A DNA stretch of 64,000 nucleotides from Azadirachta indica (GCA_022749755.1 CM040445.1:12235182-12299181), one strand, 5' to 3'; positions 1 to 10,567 are shown, counted from the stretch's first letter. Notes: generated from the letters alone by a model not told the origin. Program-made: numbers and translations.

Positions 1-1
1 A

Positions 2-94
2 TGCAGATATCTTGGCATTTTTATCGATGGAGGAGTCCGACGTCTGGCTCTGAGTGATGAACCGTTCATAGTTAAGTTCAAAAAGCAGATCTGA
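2..94 (+). CDS. Kunitz-type (miraculin-like) inhibitor, 3' end only
   Basis: This is the last 30 codons of a Kunitz gene cut by the window edge. The frame starts at base 2 and ends at the TGA at 92-94. It carries the family's C-terminal strand, including VRRLALSDEPF and a basic FKKQI tail, almost identical to the intact copies downstream. The spacer after it keeps the same 3' flank as the other copies, with short AT-rich stretches around 170-245. It is presumably a secreted Kunitz inhibitor like its neighbours. Whether the missing 5' part is intact cannot be seen. Confidence 0.85.
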   Translation, partial: CRYLGIFIDGGVRRLALSDEPFIVKFKKQI

Positions 95-1600
95 AGTTAA
101 AATACGTATAGAAAGTTATAGATTGCTGAACGTATATATAAATAAAACCACATAATTAGAGTTGCGTAATGCACCAGGAATATTTCTATGAATGTTAAAA
201 CAATTTTCTTTCTGTTGCTATGTATTCTCTGTTTGTTTTGTGTAAACATTCTAAATGCATAGCGACTCATAATTTGTTTCAAGTGTATTGATCAAAATGA
301 CACTGTTTTATGTTTCATAAAAAATGTACCGAGGTATTTCTTGCGTGGCATCCAATATACACGTACAAAATTGAAATTTATGTAACGAAATTTTTCTTGA
401 TACTTTTAACAGCGATATCTATTGTCGCTTATCATTTTCTTAAGTTTTCTGATGGACGACACTTCATACTCGGTCAAATATTCTTTCACGCTTCATCTTT
501 TCTTCCGATAATTTAATGTATCTTTTTAATGCAATCGAATTTTCTCAAAACATTCATTCATATCCTTTTGTGCTTATTTCTCAAGAAATTTTTAAAATAT
601 CGAATTAATAATTGTATTTCATTCATTGATTAAATAAATATATTAATTAAAAAATACCCCCTATTGTAGAGGATATATAAAATCGAAGACTAGGAAGTAA
701 AGTATTCATTATGGTTGATTATGACAAATTTTATTGTCTTGTGAGTACTCTATGAATTAATTGTGTTTTAAGGAAGTGTGAGAGAAGGACAAAAAAATAG
801 GAAGAATAAAATTAATAAATAAAACAATTCGTTTAATAACGTTAATAAATAAAAGGATTTATTGAAGACTTGGGACAAAAATCAATGAACAAATTTTAAT
901 TTAACCACTAAATATAAAATATGTAACATGTTACCAAAATTTAAAATAAGGTTAGCATGGGATCTAAGAACATTATCAGCCTCTCTTGAGATAGGGATAT
1001 GTCAGGTAAAAATAAAAATACATTAAGTACTCTCCTTATAGAAAGATATTGCAATCAGTAATGAGAATGATGTCGAATATTAAGAAAGATTCTTGTAACC
1101 TTCATATATCTTTTGTTTGAATTTTATCAATTAATATATATATATTGACAAAATCTATTCTATTATTTTAAAAGTTAATTTATTGGAGGGTAAATGATAG
1201 TTTATTCAACTGATGAAATCTCTTGAAGTTGAGGAAATAAACTTGAGCAATTACTTCACATCAAGTTTTAGATAAGGATTTTATTTATTTGTTGTAATAT
1301 TTAAATAAACTTGAGCAATTAATTCAACATGATATGTTATAAATTGCCTTTCTATACGAGACATTTTAGGGCTTTGGAAACCCTAGACTAAAATGTGTGT
1401 TTTAGCGTATGCTAATCTAAATGTATTATATAATCGTCACCATTGAAGCTGTGATTTTCCTTCATGCAGGAAATGTGCAATTGATGGGTGCAGTAATTTG
1501 TTGTTGCATCTGTTTTGCACTGCTTCTTTGTCACTTAATGGCAGCAGAAAGGGATTTCAATGATGGGCTCGGCTCAAAATAGCAATCATTTCCTCTTGTG
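95..1600. other. Spacer after first Kunitz gene
   Basis: No convincing gene is seen here; the longest open frames are short and AT-rich. Bases 95-250 are Kunitz 3' flank shared with other copies. Bases about 1320-1500 match the stretch at about 5690-5810 that precedes the second PPR relic. That stretch is therefore the old 5' flank of the PPR gene within the duplicated unit. Confidence 0.5.
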
Positions 1601-1639
1601 CTTCTCTACATAAGATATTATCAGCCCATTTCCATCGAC

Positions 1640-1795
1640 AGAAACAAATCCATGCCGTATTTGTAGGGACTGTAACCCTAGGACTAAGGCAGTACTCATC
1701 AAAATTGTCCCTGCTAATTACTCTACCGCTGCACCAAACAAGGACACCCACGAGAATCTAACAGAAGTTTCAATCAAATTCGAAGCCCAGATTGT
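1640..1795 (+). pseudogene. PPR gene N-terminal relic 1
   Basis: This short stretch aligns with the N-terminal coding region of the PPR pseudogene at 11820-11955. It covers the segment from the residues around QILAVSATLG to the RNPD that opens the first repeat. After the shared sequence ending in cccagat it jumps straight into sequence that in the fuller copy lies downstream of the PPR stop (about 13805). The whole repeat array has been removed. No start codon or long frame is left. It marks the PPR slot of the most upstream tandem unit in view. Confidence 0.7.
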
Positions 1796-1799
1796 AACG

Positions 1800-2095
1800 G
1801 CTGTATGTGCAAGAGATCTAACGAGATATTGTTGACAAATGTCTCGAAAGCCACAGTCAAATCTCTACCTATTACTTTAGTATATATATCTTTTAGTTCA
1901 TGATCTAGGCCTTGTTGCCTGCCAATTCTTACTGTTCATTTGTTTCTTTTGTGGTTGATTAAAATATTTCTTACCAAGATGTTCTGATAATCCAGGGATT
2001 ATTCAACTTGGTTTTCGTAATGTTAAACCAAAAAAGAAAAAGGAACACCAAAGTTGGTGAATGAGATATTGTAGTTAAACGCCTTTCTATCATTG
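1800..2095 (+). repeat. Partial copy of the Kunitz upstream block
   Basis: This block is similar to 5945-6230, 9225-9480 and 13815-14090, each of which lies upstream of an intact Kunitz gene. Shared landmarks are the cluster around atcttttagttc, the run around gattaaaatatttctta, and the run around ccagggattattca. Here the block ends near 2095 and no Kunitz gene follows. AT-rich palindromic DNA takes its place. Confidence 0.7.
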
Positions 2096-2129
2096 ACCCA
2101 GGATATTCTCATAATTTTTTATAAGAGAT

Positions 2130-2301
2130 AACACTAAATTTAATTGACATATCGTAATTTATTTAACCTCATTTTATTTAAATTTCTTTTAAAATATTTT
2201 AAGAAAAGAAGAGGATTATGAACATTTATAAAATATTTAAAAATAATAATTTTAAATTAAATGAGAATGGTAAATTTATTACATGAATTAAATTTGGTGT
2301 C
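2130..2301. mobile_element. Short foldback (MITE-like) element
   Basis: The left arm (about 2130-2190, starting acactaaatttaatt) is an imperfect reverse complement of the right arm (about 2240-2301, ending aattaaatttggtgt). The two would fold into a hairpin with a central loop. There is no coding capacity. The length and structure fit a non-autonomous MITE. Target-site duplications were not identified. Confidence 0.6.
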
Positions 2302-3270
2302 ATATATTAACAGAATTAATAATTAAATATATTTTTTATACTTATTAAATAATATAATTTAATTTTAACTAAAAATTTATTAAAAGAAGAAAATTTTAAT
2401 TATTTTTATTTATAATATATAAATAAAAATATAACATGTATTTTTTGTATTTTTTAGTTATATTTTAAAAAAAATTAAGATAATATAATGAATTTAATAT
2501 AATTTTTTAAATAGATTTAATATATATAAAAATAAAATGTTAAAAAAAATATTTTTATTTTTTTGATAATTTAGAATCGAATTTTTACTAAGAAAATAAA
2601 AAAAAATTGTTAGAGATATTTTAATATATGGGCTTGATCTAACCATTGTTATAATTTTTTTAATAATATTATTTTTTAAAGTTTTTATTAAAATAATAAA
2701 ATGAAAAAATAATTTTTATTTAGTCCATAATATATCGTAAAAGTATTAAAACACGGACCAAATGGTTATAATTAAAAAGATATATATTTTACTTTGTTAT
2801 TTTGTAAACTATGAGGGGTACAAATGACCATCTAACAAGTCCGAAGGAAACGTAAAAAGAATAACTGTCTACTTTCTCAAGCCCTTAGAGATCAATTTTT
2901 TTTTTCCAAACATGAGGTTAACTGTCTACATGGCTACACAGTAACACTCCACCGAGTTTAACTTTCAGTTTGGCGCATTGTTTGACAGTTATTACAACAT
3001 GCACCAAGGAAATTAATAGCAGGTGATGTCCGAATTTGATCGAAGAAGAAAGCAGCAACACCGTTGAATAATATAACTTCATAAAATCTTAAATAATAAA
3101 AAACATATAAAAGCCGTAGAAATTAAAAACTTTATTCCAGGATTATGAACTCTTACATGTTTCTCTGGGAAGGATTATCACAAAGTTAAAACCCTGCTCA
3201 TTATTTATTTATCATAGTAATTACAAGGGAATTCTTGTTCTTCTTCTTGTTCAACCTAACAGTACATTGA
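2302..3270. other. AT-rich spacer
   Basis: This is extremely AT-rich DNA with many short A and T runs. Its composition resembles the palindromic elements near 22-23 kb. No gene is recognised. The part after 3120 is probably the 3' UTR of the minus-strand Kunitz gene. Confidence 0.4.
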
Positions 3271-3273
3271 TTT

Positions 3274-3909
3274 CTATGTAGCGCGAACCAATCTCACCAG
3301 ATCAAACATCACTAGCTTCTCATCAGTTTTTAGAACCAAACGTCGATCGATGTTTGTACGATCAACCCCAATGTTACTGCAGAGTTTTACACATGAAGCA
3401 CAAACAGATGGACAATACACAATTTTATACGTTCTCGGAAATTCTTCGCTTTCCTCAAACTTAAACCAGTTGAGCAACGTTTGAGCTCCGGGGTTTCCTT
3501 CCTCTCCGCCAGTTGTTATATACCATTTCCCTCGGGAATCGTCGTAGTTGTCAACTTTCCACACTGTCGAATCGTTGCATCTTGTGTCTGCTTCCACGAA
3601 TCTTACGTTGAGATCGGTGGATTCGCCGACGGTAGTAGAGTTGCCAACAGGTGAGAATCTTACTTTGAGTCCAATTTGTAAATCGGACCATTCTTGCCCG
3701 ACATCAAGAGGGCAGGGTCCGTTTCTGCCGGGGACGAGGTAGAGGCCTCCGCCTACTCCACGGAATGCGGACCTAACGTAGTAATCGCGGGTGAATTCCA
3801 CCTCATTGCCATTGCTGTCGATTAGAGGAGCTGAGCGTACAAGCAGAGGTTTTGTTGCGAAGGTAATGAGAACGAAGCAGAGTAGAGTTATTAGGGATGA
3901 AATCTTCAT
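3274..3909 (-). CDS. Divergent Kunitz-type protease inhibitor
   Basis: This is an intact intronless frame of 211 aa. Residues 1-26 form a hydrophobic signal peptide. A Kunitz opening follows (APLIDSNGNEV, then YYV), and then GGGLYL, CPLDV, STDLNVRF, STVWKVDNYDD, GNPG and NWFKFEE. Six cysteines, at about 66, 111, 166, 170, 173 and 177, match the three-disulfide miraculin-like arrangement. The predicted inhibitory loop is QEWSDLQIG. Potential N-glycosylation sites are NST near 90 and NDS near 112. It is presumably secreted and inhibits serine proteases or a related target. It is transcribed opposite to the tandem copies and is clearly more diverged from them than they are from each other, so it is an older paralogue. 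Inhibitory activity is inference. Confidence 0.93.
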   Translation of the reverse strand: MKISSLITLLCFVLITFATKPLLVRSAPLIDSNGNEVEFTRDYYVRSAFRGVGGGLYLVPGRNGPCPLDVGQEWSDLQIGLKVRFSPVGNSTTVGESTDLNVRFVEADTRCNDSTVWKVDNYDDSRGKWYITTGGEEGNPGAQTLLNWFKFEESEEFPRTYKIVYCPSVCASCVKLCSNIGVDRTNIDRRLVLKTDEKLVMFDLVRLVRAT

Positions 3910-3976
3910 TTTTCTTTTTTTTTCTCTTTTTAAGCTGGTAATTATTTGCTGTGTTGGATTCGATTTGGGAGAGTGA

Positions 3977-3984
3977 ATTTATAG
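3977..3984 (-). promoter_or_regulatory. TATA box of the minus-strand Kunitz gene
   Basis: On the minus strand this reads ctataaatt, about 70 bp before the ATG at 3909. The spacing is usual for a plant TATA promoter with a short leader. Confidence 0.65.
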
Positions 3985-3989
3985 AGCGA

Positions 3990-5148
3990 AAGCTCGGAGG
4001 ATTTTACAGTAATTTCACTGGCTGCATCCAAAGCTCATACTTGTTTCAAGGTTTTAATATTATGAAATATTGTATTTCACCTTTCTAACTTTTTTAAGAA
4101 AAATAACTTAACCGTCAGTTTTTGGTTTTTGTGAGATACACTGACTTTTAAAAAAATATGAAAATTAGGTAGTTTTAGTAAAAATAGAAAGATATATCGA
4201 TTATTCTTCACTTGAAATTATAATTTCTTTCATTAAAATCGCTTCAATTCTTATTCAATTAGTTTTCTTCATCCTAAACTTCCTAATTCTCATTAAATTC
4301 TCAAACAAAAAATTTAAAAATAATTTTTTTTATGTTTTATGTTTTATTAATATTTGTATTAAATAATGAGTATAATATTATTATTTAATTTATATAATTA
4401 TATTTGTAAATTTGCACAATTTAATTTCTTTCATATTATTAAAGTCTAATGAGTATTTTTTTTTTATAATTATATGGTCTTCATATTATTCAATTTATAT
4501 AATTACATTCGTGCTTATTAATGTTTAATTTGTGCAATTTATTTTCTTTTATATTATTGACTTATTGAAGTTTTTTTTTTTTTTATTAATGTTAAATTGT
4601 TATATACAATTATGTCTAATGAGTTTATATTTATATAATTATATATAGGTTTATATACAATTACATCTAATCAGTTTGTTAAATTTTTATATACAACTCT
4701 ATTAGATCCCTTGATCACCCCTATTTTGTATGATTCATCATGAAACTCACCACGATTTACTGCATGTGTGGATATGGTTTTATTTATTTTTATTTATTTA
4801 TTAAAATGCATGGCATATGCATTAATTCATGACCTAATTTTTATCATACGTGCATGCATCCTCGACAATGGGTATCATTCAACAATTCTTTGGTACCAAC
4901 GTTTGTCATAATTTTTTTTGCTAATAATAATATATATATATATCTATTAATTAAACATATATTATTTGATTTATTTAATATATGAATAATTTTTTTGTTA
5001 ATTATACATTCATATAATTACTTTCTTTGTTTTATTGTTTATTTCTATATAACTTACTTTTCACAAATTACGCTCCTATTTCTTTTCCCATTTTTTTTTC
5101 TGTCCTTTATATGATCTTCAATAAATTTTCTTACATTGTGGGAATTTT
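3990..5148. other. AT-rich spacer
   Basis: There is no gene here. The sequence is T-rich, with repeated phrases such as tttatataattata between 4380 and 4680, so it contains loose internal repetition. No transposon protein is visible. Confidence 0.4.
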
Positions 5149-5535
5149 GTGAAAGAGGGAAAAAAATTCATCCTCAATTTTATGAAAAAGAAAGGTGTTG
5201 TTCCTCTGTTCACTGATCTGAATATCCAGTTTGAAGCTGCATCAAACTGCTGTGCTCAATCAACAATGTGGAAGTTTCACGACTTTGATGAAACATTGAA
5301 AAAGTGGTTCATTACAATCAGGGAACTTCTAGGCAATTCTGGTTCCAAAACAACAAACAATTGATTTAATATTGAGAAGTTTAAAGATGATTACAAGCTT
5401 GTTTTCTGTCCTACTGTCTGTAATTTCTGCAAAGTTCAATACAGAGATGTTGGCATTATTTTTATTGAGGGAGGAATCCGGCGTCTAGCTTTTAGTGATG
5501 TACCATTCAAAGCTATGTTCAAAAAGCATATTTAA
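5149..5535 (+). pseudogene. 5'-truncated Kunitz pseudogene
   Basis: Homology to the tandem Kunitz genes begins near 5167 and runs to the TAA at 5533-5535. The signal peptide and first half of the domain are missing. The tryptophan codon of the conserved NWFK motif has become TGA near 5362-5364, splitting the frame. Downstream the same frame continues through VFCPTVC and IRRLAF. One of the conserved cysteines (CRD in intact copies) is tyrosine. Truncation, a stop and a lost disulfide partner make it non-functional. It is followed directly by a trace of GEM-like 3' flank and a PPR relic. Confidence 0.9.
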
Positions 5536-5589
5536 AATGAAAATCTTAAAATAATCATATATAAATAAGTTCAAAGCTAATATATCACT

Positions 5590-5720
5590 TAAATTTTTTC
5601 TTCAAATAATGTATTCAGTAATTGTTTGTTAAAATGAATTTTCCTTTCTAAATTCCTAACCTTATTTGATAAACTACATTCACACAAAATTGAAAGCTCT
5701 AACACATCTTAAACCTAGTT
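5590..5720 (-). pseudogene. Relic of GEM-like gene 3' flank
   Basis: This stretch resembles 19040-19130 and 15760-15860, the sequence just 3' of the GEM-like coding region. Shared phrases include taacctcatttgata, ctacattca and gaaagctctaacacatct. No coding exon is left. It shows that a GEM-like gene once followed this Kunitz copy, as it still does at the end of the array. Confidence 0.55.
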
Positions 5721-5814
5721 AGAGTACAATGTGTATTTTAGCCTATGCTAATTTGAATGTAGTATTCAATCGTCACCATTGAAGCTGTAATTTTTCTCCG
5801 TATAATCGTCAAAA

Positions 5815-5945
5815 TCCATGCCGTATCTGTAACACTGGGACTACACAATCATCAAAGTTTTCCCCGCGAATTACTCTACCACAATAAAAAACTAAGAAAC
5901 CCACAAGAATCTACCAGAAGCTTCAATCAAATTCGAAACCCAGAT
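5815..5945 (+). pseudogene. PPR gene N-terminal relic 2
   Basis: It matches the PPR N-terminal coding segment at 11825-11955. It keeps the frame around KLRNPQES and NQIRNPD, which the fuller PPR copy has lost through a single-base deletion. It then fuses at cccagatt to post-PPR flank, at the same point as relic 1. The repeats and C-terminus are absent. It lies about 740 bp upstream of the Kunitz gene at 6684. Confidence 0.75.
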
Positions 5946-6683
5946 TGTAATGGGCAGCATGTACAAGGTCTGATAAGATAATGTTAACAGATAGCTCTGC
6001 GGATACGACCACATCTCTATCTATTACTTTCCCGTATCTTTTAGATCGTAATCTGAGGCCTTAACTCCGTGCGTATTGCCTGTCAATCCTTACTGTTCAT
6101 TTGTTTCTCTTTTGGATGATTAAAATATTTCTTACCAAGCTGTTCTGAAAATCCAGGGATTACTCAACTTGGTTTTTCGTGATGTTAAACCAAAAAAGAA
6201 AAGGGAGCGCCAAATTTGGTGAATGAGGCATTGCAATTAAATGTCGGTGAATAAATTAATAGAGACCCTAGTCACTCTGATGTTCTTGTCAATCCTTCCA
6301 CGGGGCCCTAAAAGGCGAACCTATTGAACAAAGGCATTTTCAACTCTGTTTTTGTCACAGGATTAGGAAATCAGTGTATAGAAGCAGATAACGGGATTTG
6401 ACTTTATTTGGGTTAAAGTTTGAAATTCACAATATTAAATCACCGAAAGTTGGGCTGTAGATTAAAATACACTAATACTGAAATACTTCAAGGACTATAC
6501 GCGTTATATTTTTTGAATTTGCAGACTTCTGGTTTGATTAGGATCTGCGTAATCAAACTATGGGTATGAAAATGTTCGTAATCTTCAATGTTGTAGTTTA
6601 GATCATGCATTCCGTTCACTTCCTCTATAAATTTGGGCTCGTCTGGTTCATTTCTGCACAAAAGAAGCAAGAAGTATATAACA
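5945..6683 (+). promoter_or_regulatory. Conserved upstream block of Kunitz gene (copy B)
   Basis: These ~740 bp are colinear with the regions before the Kunitz genes at 9971 and 14584, and in their last 440 bp with the region before 16836. Conservation is strong close to the gene: a cttcctctataaattt core, then ctgcacaaaagaagcaagaa just before the ATG. The tandem genes thus share one promoter architecture and may be co-regulated. No inducer can be read from the sequence. Confidence 0.6.
6626..6631 (+). promoter_or_regulatory. TATA box, Kunitz copy B
   Basis: TATAAA within tcctctataaatttg lies 58 bp before the ATG at 6684. The same element and spacing occur in all four intact plus-strand copies. 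Confidence 0.75.
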
Positions 6684-7280
6684 ATGAAAACTGCACTAGT
6701 TCTACTCTCTTTCCTTACCTTTTACTTGATTGATGCAGCACCGGCACCTGATCCGGTGCTTGACGTTTATGGTAAGCAGATTCGGGCTGGTACTAGTTAT
6801 TTCATCTTACCAGCTGTCCGAGGGAGAGGTGGCGGCCTTACTCTTGCCATCACCGGCCACAAAACCTGCCCTCTTGATGTTGTTCAAGAGCGATCTCCAT
6901 TTGCAAGTGGCCTCCCCGTGACATTTCATCCTATAAATCCAAAGAAAGGTGTTGTTCGTATGTCCACTGATCTAAATATCCAGTTCGAAGCTACCTCAAC
7001 TTGTGCTCAATCCACGGTGTGGAAACTTGACAACTTTGATCCAACGTTGAAACAATGGTTCATCACAATCGGGGGAGTTCTAGGCAATCCTGGTCGCGAA
7101 ACAACAAGCAACTGGTTTAAGATTGAGAAGTTTGAAGATGATTATAAGCTTGTTTTCTGTCCTACTGTCTGTCCTTTTTGCAAAGTTCAATGCAGAGATG
7201 TTGGCGTTTTTACGGATGGAGGAGTCCGGCGTTTGGCTCTGAGTGATGTACCGTTCAAAGTTATGTTCAAAAAGCAGTGA
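6684..7280 (+). CDS. Kunitz-type (miraculin-like) protease inhibitor, copy B
   Basis: The intact intronless gene encodes 198 aa. I chose the ATG at 6684 because it follows the TATA box at the conserved distance and opens a signal peptide (MKTALVLLSF..., about 1-19). An in-frame extension upstream (6633) would overlap the leader. The Kunitz signature lies at residues 25-41 (VLDVYG to YFI), then RGRGGGLTL and KTCPLDVV. The predicted inhibitory loop at about 69-77 reads ERSPFASGL. Cysteines at 62, 107, 159, 163, 166 and 170 give three possible disulfides. It is expected to be a secreted or vacuolar beta-trefoil inhibitor. The loop lacks an obvious soybean-type Arg-Ile reactive bond, so the target is unknown. 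Confidence 0.95.
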   Translation: MKTALVLLSFLTFYLIDAAPAPDPVLDVYGKQIRAGTSYFILPAVRGRGGGLTLAITGHKTCPLDVVQERSPFASGLPVTFHPINPKKGVVRMSTDLNIQFEATSTCAQSTVWKLDNFDPTLKQWFITIGGVLGNPGRETTSNWFKIEKFEDDYKLVFCPTVCPFCKVQCRDVGVFTDGGVRRLALSDVPFKVMFKKQ

Positions 7281-7555
7281 AGTTAAAATACTTATAAAAG
7301 TTACAGACATATTCATAATTTAATGTATGAATCTTTGCTGAATGTATGAATAGACCGTGTAATAAGAGTTGCATAATGCACCTGAAAGTTTCTATGAATG
7401 ATAAAAACTTTTCTTTCTGTTGCTATTATATTCTCTACTTGTTTTGTGTTGGTTAGTTAACTGATACAACTTTTGGAGTTGATAATAATACCAATATCAT
7501 GCATAATGCACACTTCTAGCTCTATAAATAGAAAATTCTCTGAATTCACTTAAAC
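7281..7555. other. Kunitz 3' flank and promoter of the next Kunitz-like relic
   Basis: It contains the Kunitz 3' UTR-like stretch shared among copies. From about 7440 it holds sequence also found before the relic at 10863, with a tctataaataga TATA-like motif near 7521. There is no separate gene. Confidence 0.5.
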
Positions 7556-7593
7556 ACATCAGAAAATTAGAACGACTTCAAAAGAATAACAAA

Positions 7594-8700
7594 ATGAATA
7601 GCACTTCTAGTAACAGGCAGTGATATTTTCCCTATTCTTCTTGCCTTCACTGCAAAATCAACATTGTCGGGAACATATTGTCGCTTATCCGTCAGTGGTT
7701 GAGCCGGTGGTTGATTCCGACAGTGAGAATGTTCTCAATAACAGAGTTATATTACTAAATCGTAGGATCAGGACGTGGACTAAGGCTAATCATAGGTCGA
7801 AACAAGCCAATGTCCTCTAGAGTCTTGATGCTATCCAATCACCTTCTTCATCAAACCAGAGGGGAAAGATTGTGTTACAACAGTATTATTGTGGCTCTGC
7901 TGTCAGATTGTGCTGATATATCGGGGCTCGTGATCTCGGTCAATCCGTTCATTGTTATTGTTACAAATGCACTTTTAAATATGAATGTTACTGTGAACAA
8001 TGCTCCGATGAATATGTATTCAAAAAGTGGATGTCTTAATATGGCCTTAAAGATATTTAATGGGATCCCGAGGACATACGTGTTCTCATGGACTAAATTG
8101 ATATCAGGGAACGCGTTTCATGGCAAAGGAAAGAAAGCACTGGAGGTTTTCTCTGATATGTTAGAATCGAGGATTACCCCGAATGTGGTCATGTTTGTTT
8201 CACTTCTGTCAGCTTGTAGCCGCGCAGGGATGCTTGCAGAGGGTCGAAGATTATTCAACAGAATGGTGCAATTCTATGATTTGGAACCCAAGATTGAGCA
8301 TTATGGATGCATGATGGATCTTCTTGGCCGAGCTGGGCTAGAAGAAGCAAAAGACGCTATTGAACAAATGCCTGTCAAACCAGATGCTGTTATTTGGAGA
8401 TCTTTACTCGGTGCTTCTTTGTTCCATGGAAACTTAGCTTAGCTGAAGTGGCCGGAAGGATTACAATTGAATTAGAACCAGATGATGACGGAGTCTATAT
8501 ACTCGTATGGAAAATGTATTTTGCTGCAAATAGGCAGAAAACTGAATTCAAAATAAGGAAGTTGATGAGAAAACGTAGACTACAGAAAAAACCCGGGATA
8601 TCTGGGAGTGAGGTGAATGGTGTTATTCATGAATTCATTGCTGAAGACAAGATGCATAACGCCTAGACAGAAATAATCTCAATTCTTGAAGGAATTTACA
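7594..8700 (+). pseudogene. Chimeric pseudogene: Kunitz-like 5' half fused to PPR 3' half
   Basis: Bases 7594-7860 match the Kunitz-like relic at 10875-11095. They hold a leader, PVVEPVVDSDSENVLNN, and a degraded CPLE region in shifted frames. Near 7860 the sequence switches to PPR coding sequence equivalent to 12442 onward. The PPR part (7862-8442) reads through several repeats such as MYSKSGCLNMAL and SLLSACSRAGML. It then shifts frame near 8436 by a one-base loss and resumes with the E-motif region, including VYILVWKMYFAANR. It stops at a TAG (8664-8666) where the sister copy has arginine. One leucine codon is also deleted near 8340. Homology continues past the stop into 3' flank. It is non-functional as either parent. 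Confidence 0.85.
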
Positions 8701-9960
8701 AGCAATCAAAGTTGGATAGCCAATTAGCCTGCTTCTAACTGGTCTATAAAAATCTTTCAGAGTGAATGAGGTTCAGAAAATACTTCCGCAAGTCAAGAAA
8801 TCTAAGGTAGGAAATAGTCCATTCTTCACATTCCTCTCCATAATTCAAAATGAACGCAACAAATAGTTCATTCATCTCAGTCCATTTTGAAAATCCATTA
8901 TTTAATCAACCTTACTTCGTCCATGACTTCAGACAAATCTTGCCCGGGTTCTATAAAAAGGTTGGTTAAACTTGTTCTGAAGAGAAATCCTTCTAACCTG
9001 ATATATCATTCAGGGAATAAACCTTGATGCACTTCCCATAAAAAGAAATCATTTTGGAAGTCTTTGTGTTCTGATGTTTGATGCTTCATGCATATACACA
9101 ACTTGCGATTACCAGGTTGGAATGGCAAGACTACTCGTAGGACGTCTGACAAAAGCAGCTATAAATATTTAAAATTTTTAATTATTATTTCATTGTTGTG
9201 ATTCTGTGAGGTGATCGTCGAAGTTGCACAAGGTCTGATGAGAAAATGTTAACAACTATCTCTGCGGCCATATCTCTACCTATATACTTTCCCGTATATA
9301 TCTTTTAGTTCGTAATCTGAAGCCTAAACTGCGTACTTATTGCCTGCCAATTCTTACTGTTTGTTTCTTTCTTTCTTGGTTGATTAAAATATTTCTTATC
9401 AAGCTGTTCTGAAAATCCAGGGATTATTCACCTTGGTTTTCCTAATGTTAAAAACCCAAAAAAAAAAAAAAAAAAGGGAACGCCAAAGTTGGTGAACCAG
9501 GCATTGCAATTAAATGTCGGTGAATAAATTAATAGACCCTAGTTACTGCCATGCTCTTGTCTAATCATTCCACGTGGCCTAAAAGTCAAGACTATTGAAC
9601 AAAGACATTTTCAACTCTGTTTTTATCACAGTATTAGGAAAACAGTGTATGGAAGCTGACAACGGGATTTGACTTGGTAATAAATTTTGCGTTACAGTTC
9701 GAAAATTACAATATCAGATCACTGCAGGTTGACCTGCTGATTAAATTAATACACTAATATAGAAATACTTCAAAGACTATATACATGATCTTTATTGAAT
9801 TTGCAGACTTTTGTATATGGTTTGATTGGGATCAGTGTAATGAAACTATGGGTATGAAAATATTCTTACTCTTCAACGTTATAATTTAGCTTATCCATTC
9901 CGTTCACTTCCTCTATAAATTTGAGCTCTTCTGCTTCATTTCTGCACAAAAGAAGCAAGA
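8701..9960 (+). other. PPR 3' flank and conserved Kunitz upstream block (copy C)
   Basis: There is no gene. Bases 8701-9120 match 13290-13720 (PPR 3' flank). Bases 9225-9960 are the shared Kunitz upstream block. A run of about 18 A lies near 9459-9475. Confidence 0.6.
9914..9919 (+). promoter_or_regulatory. TATA box, Kunitz copy C
   Basis: TATAAA within cctctataaatttgagc lies 57 bp before the ATG at 9971, in the promoter core shared by all tandem copies. Confidence 0.75.
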
Positions 9961-9970
9961 AACACTTACA

Positions 9971-10567
9971 ATGAAAACTGCATTAGTTCTACTTTCTTTC
10001 CTTACCTTTGCCTTGATTGATGCAGCACCGGCGCCCAATCCGGTGCTTGACATCTACGGTAAGCAGATCCGGGTTGGTACTAAGTATTTCATCTTACCAG
10101 CTGTCCGAGGGAGAGGTGGCGGCCTTACTCTTGCCCGCACCGGCTACAAAACCTGTCCTCTTGATGTTGTTCAAGAGCGATATCCATTCGCAAATGGCCT
10201 CCCAGTGACATTTCATCCTGTGAATCCAAAGAAAGGTGTTGTTCGGATGTCCACTGATCTGAATATCCAGTTCGAAGCTGCGTCAACCTGTGCTCCATCC
10301 ACGGTGTGGAAGCTTGACAACTTTGATCAAACATTGAAACAGTGGTTCGTTACAATCGGGGGAGTTCTTGGCAATCCTGGTCCCAAGACAACAACCAACT
10401 GGTTTAAGATTGAGAAGTTTGAAGATGATTACAAGCTTGTTTTCTGTCCTACTGTCTGTCCTTTCTGCAAAGTTCAATGCAGAGATGTTGGCATTTTTGT
10501 CGATGGAGGAGTCCGACGTCTGGCTCTGAGTCATGTACCTTTCAAAGTTACGTTCAGAGAACAGTAA
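9971..10567 (+). CDS. Kunitz-type (miraculin-like) protease inhibitor, copy C
   Basis: The intact gene encodes 198 aa with no introns. A signal peptide at about 1-19 is followed by NPVLDIYGKQIRVGTKYFI (Kunitz signature), RGRGGGLTL, TCPLDVV, STDLNIQF, STVWKLDNFD, GNPG, NWFKIEKF and VFCPTVCPFCKVQC. Six cysteines sit at the same places as in copy B. The predicted inhibitory loop reads ERYPFANGL, differing from copies B, D and E. The C-terminus ends FREQ instead of the FKKQ of its sisters. It is a secreted inhibitor by family; its target protease is unknown. It lies in duplication unit C, just upstream of a degenerate Kunitz-like relic. Confidence 0.95.
   Translation: MKTALVLLSFLTFALIDAAPAPNPVLDIYGKQIRVGTKYFILPAVRGRGGGLTLARTGYKTCPLDVVQERYPFANGLPVTFHPVNPKKGVVRMSTDLNIQFEAASTCAPSTVWKLDNFDQTLKQWFVTIGGVLGNPGPKTTTNWFKIEKFEDDYKLVFCPTVCPFCKVQCRDVGIFVDGGVRRLALSHVPFKVTFREQ

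Larger units (their letters stand above)
7862..10567 (+). repeat. Segmental duplication unit C (PPR 3' half + Kunitz)
   Basis: This 2.7-kb stretch is colinear with 12442-15183. It spans the PPR 3' half, the PPR 3' flank with the motif around gcatatacac, the Kunitz upstream block and the Kunitz gene. Divergence is modest, with small indels. Confidence 0.85.

Noticed and set aside
1557..1751. 64-codon minus-strand frame
   Set aside because: It overlaps the plus-strand PPR relic and has no independent support.
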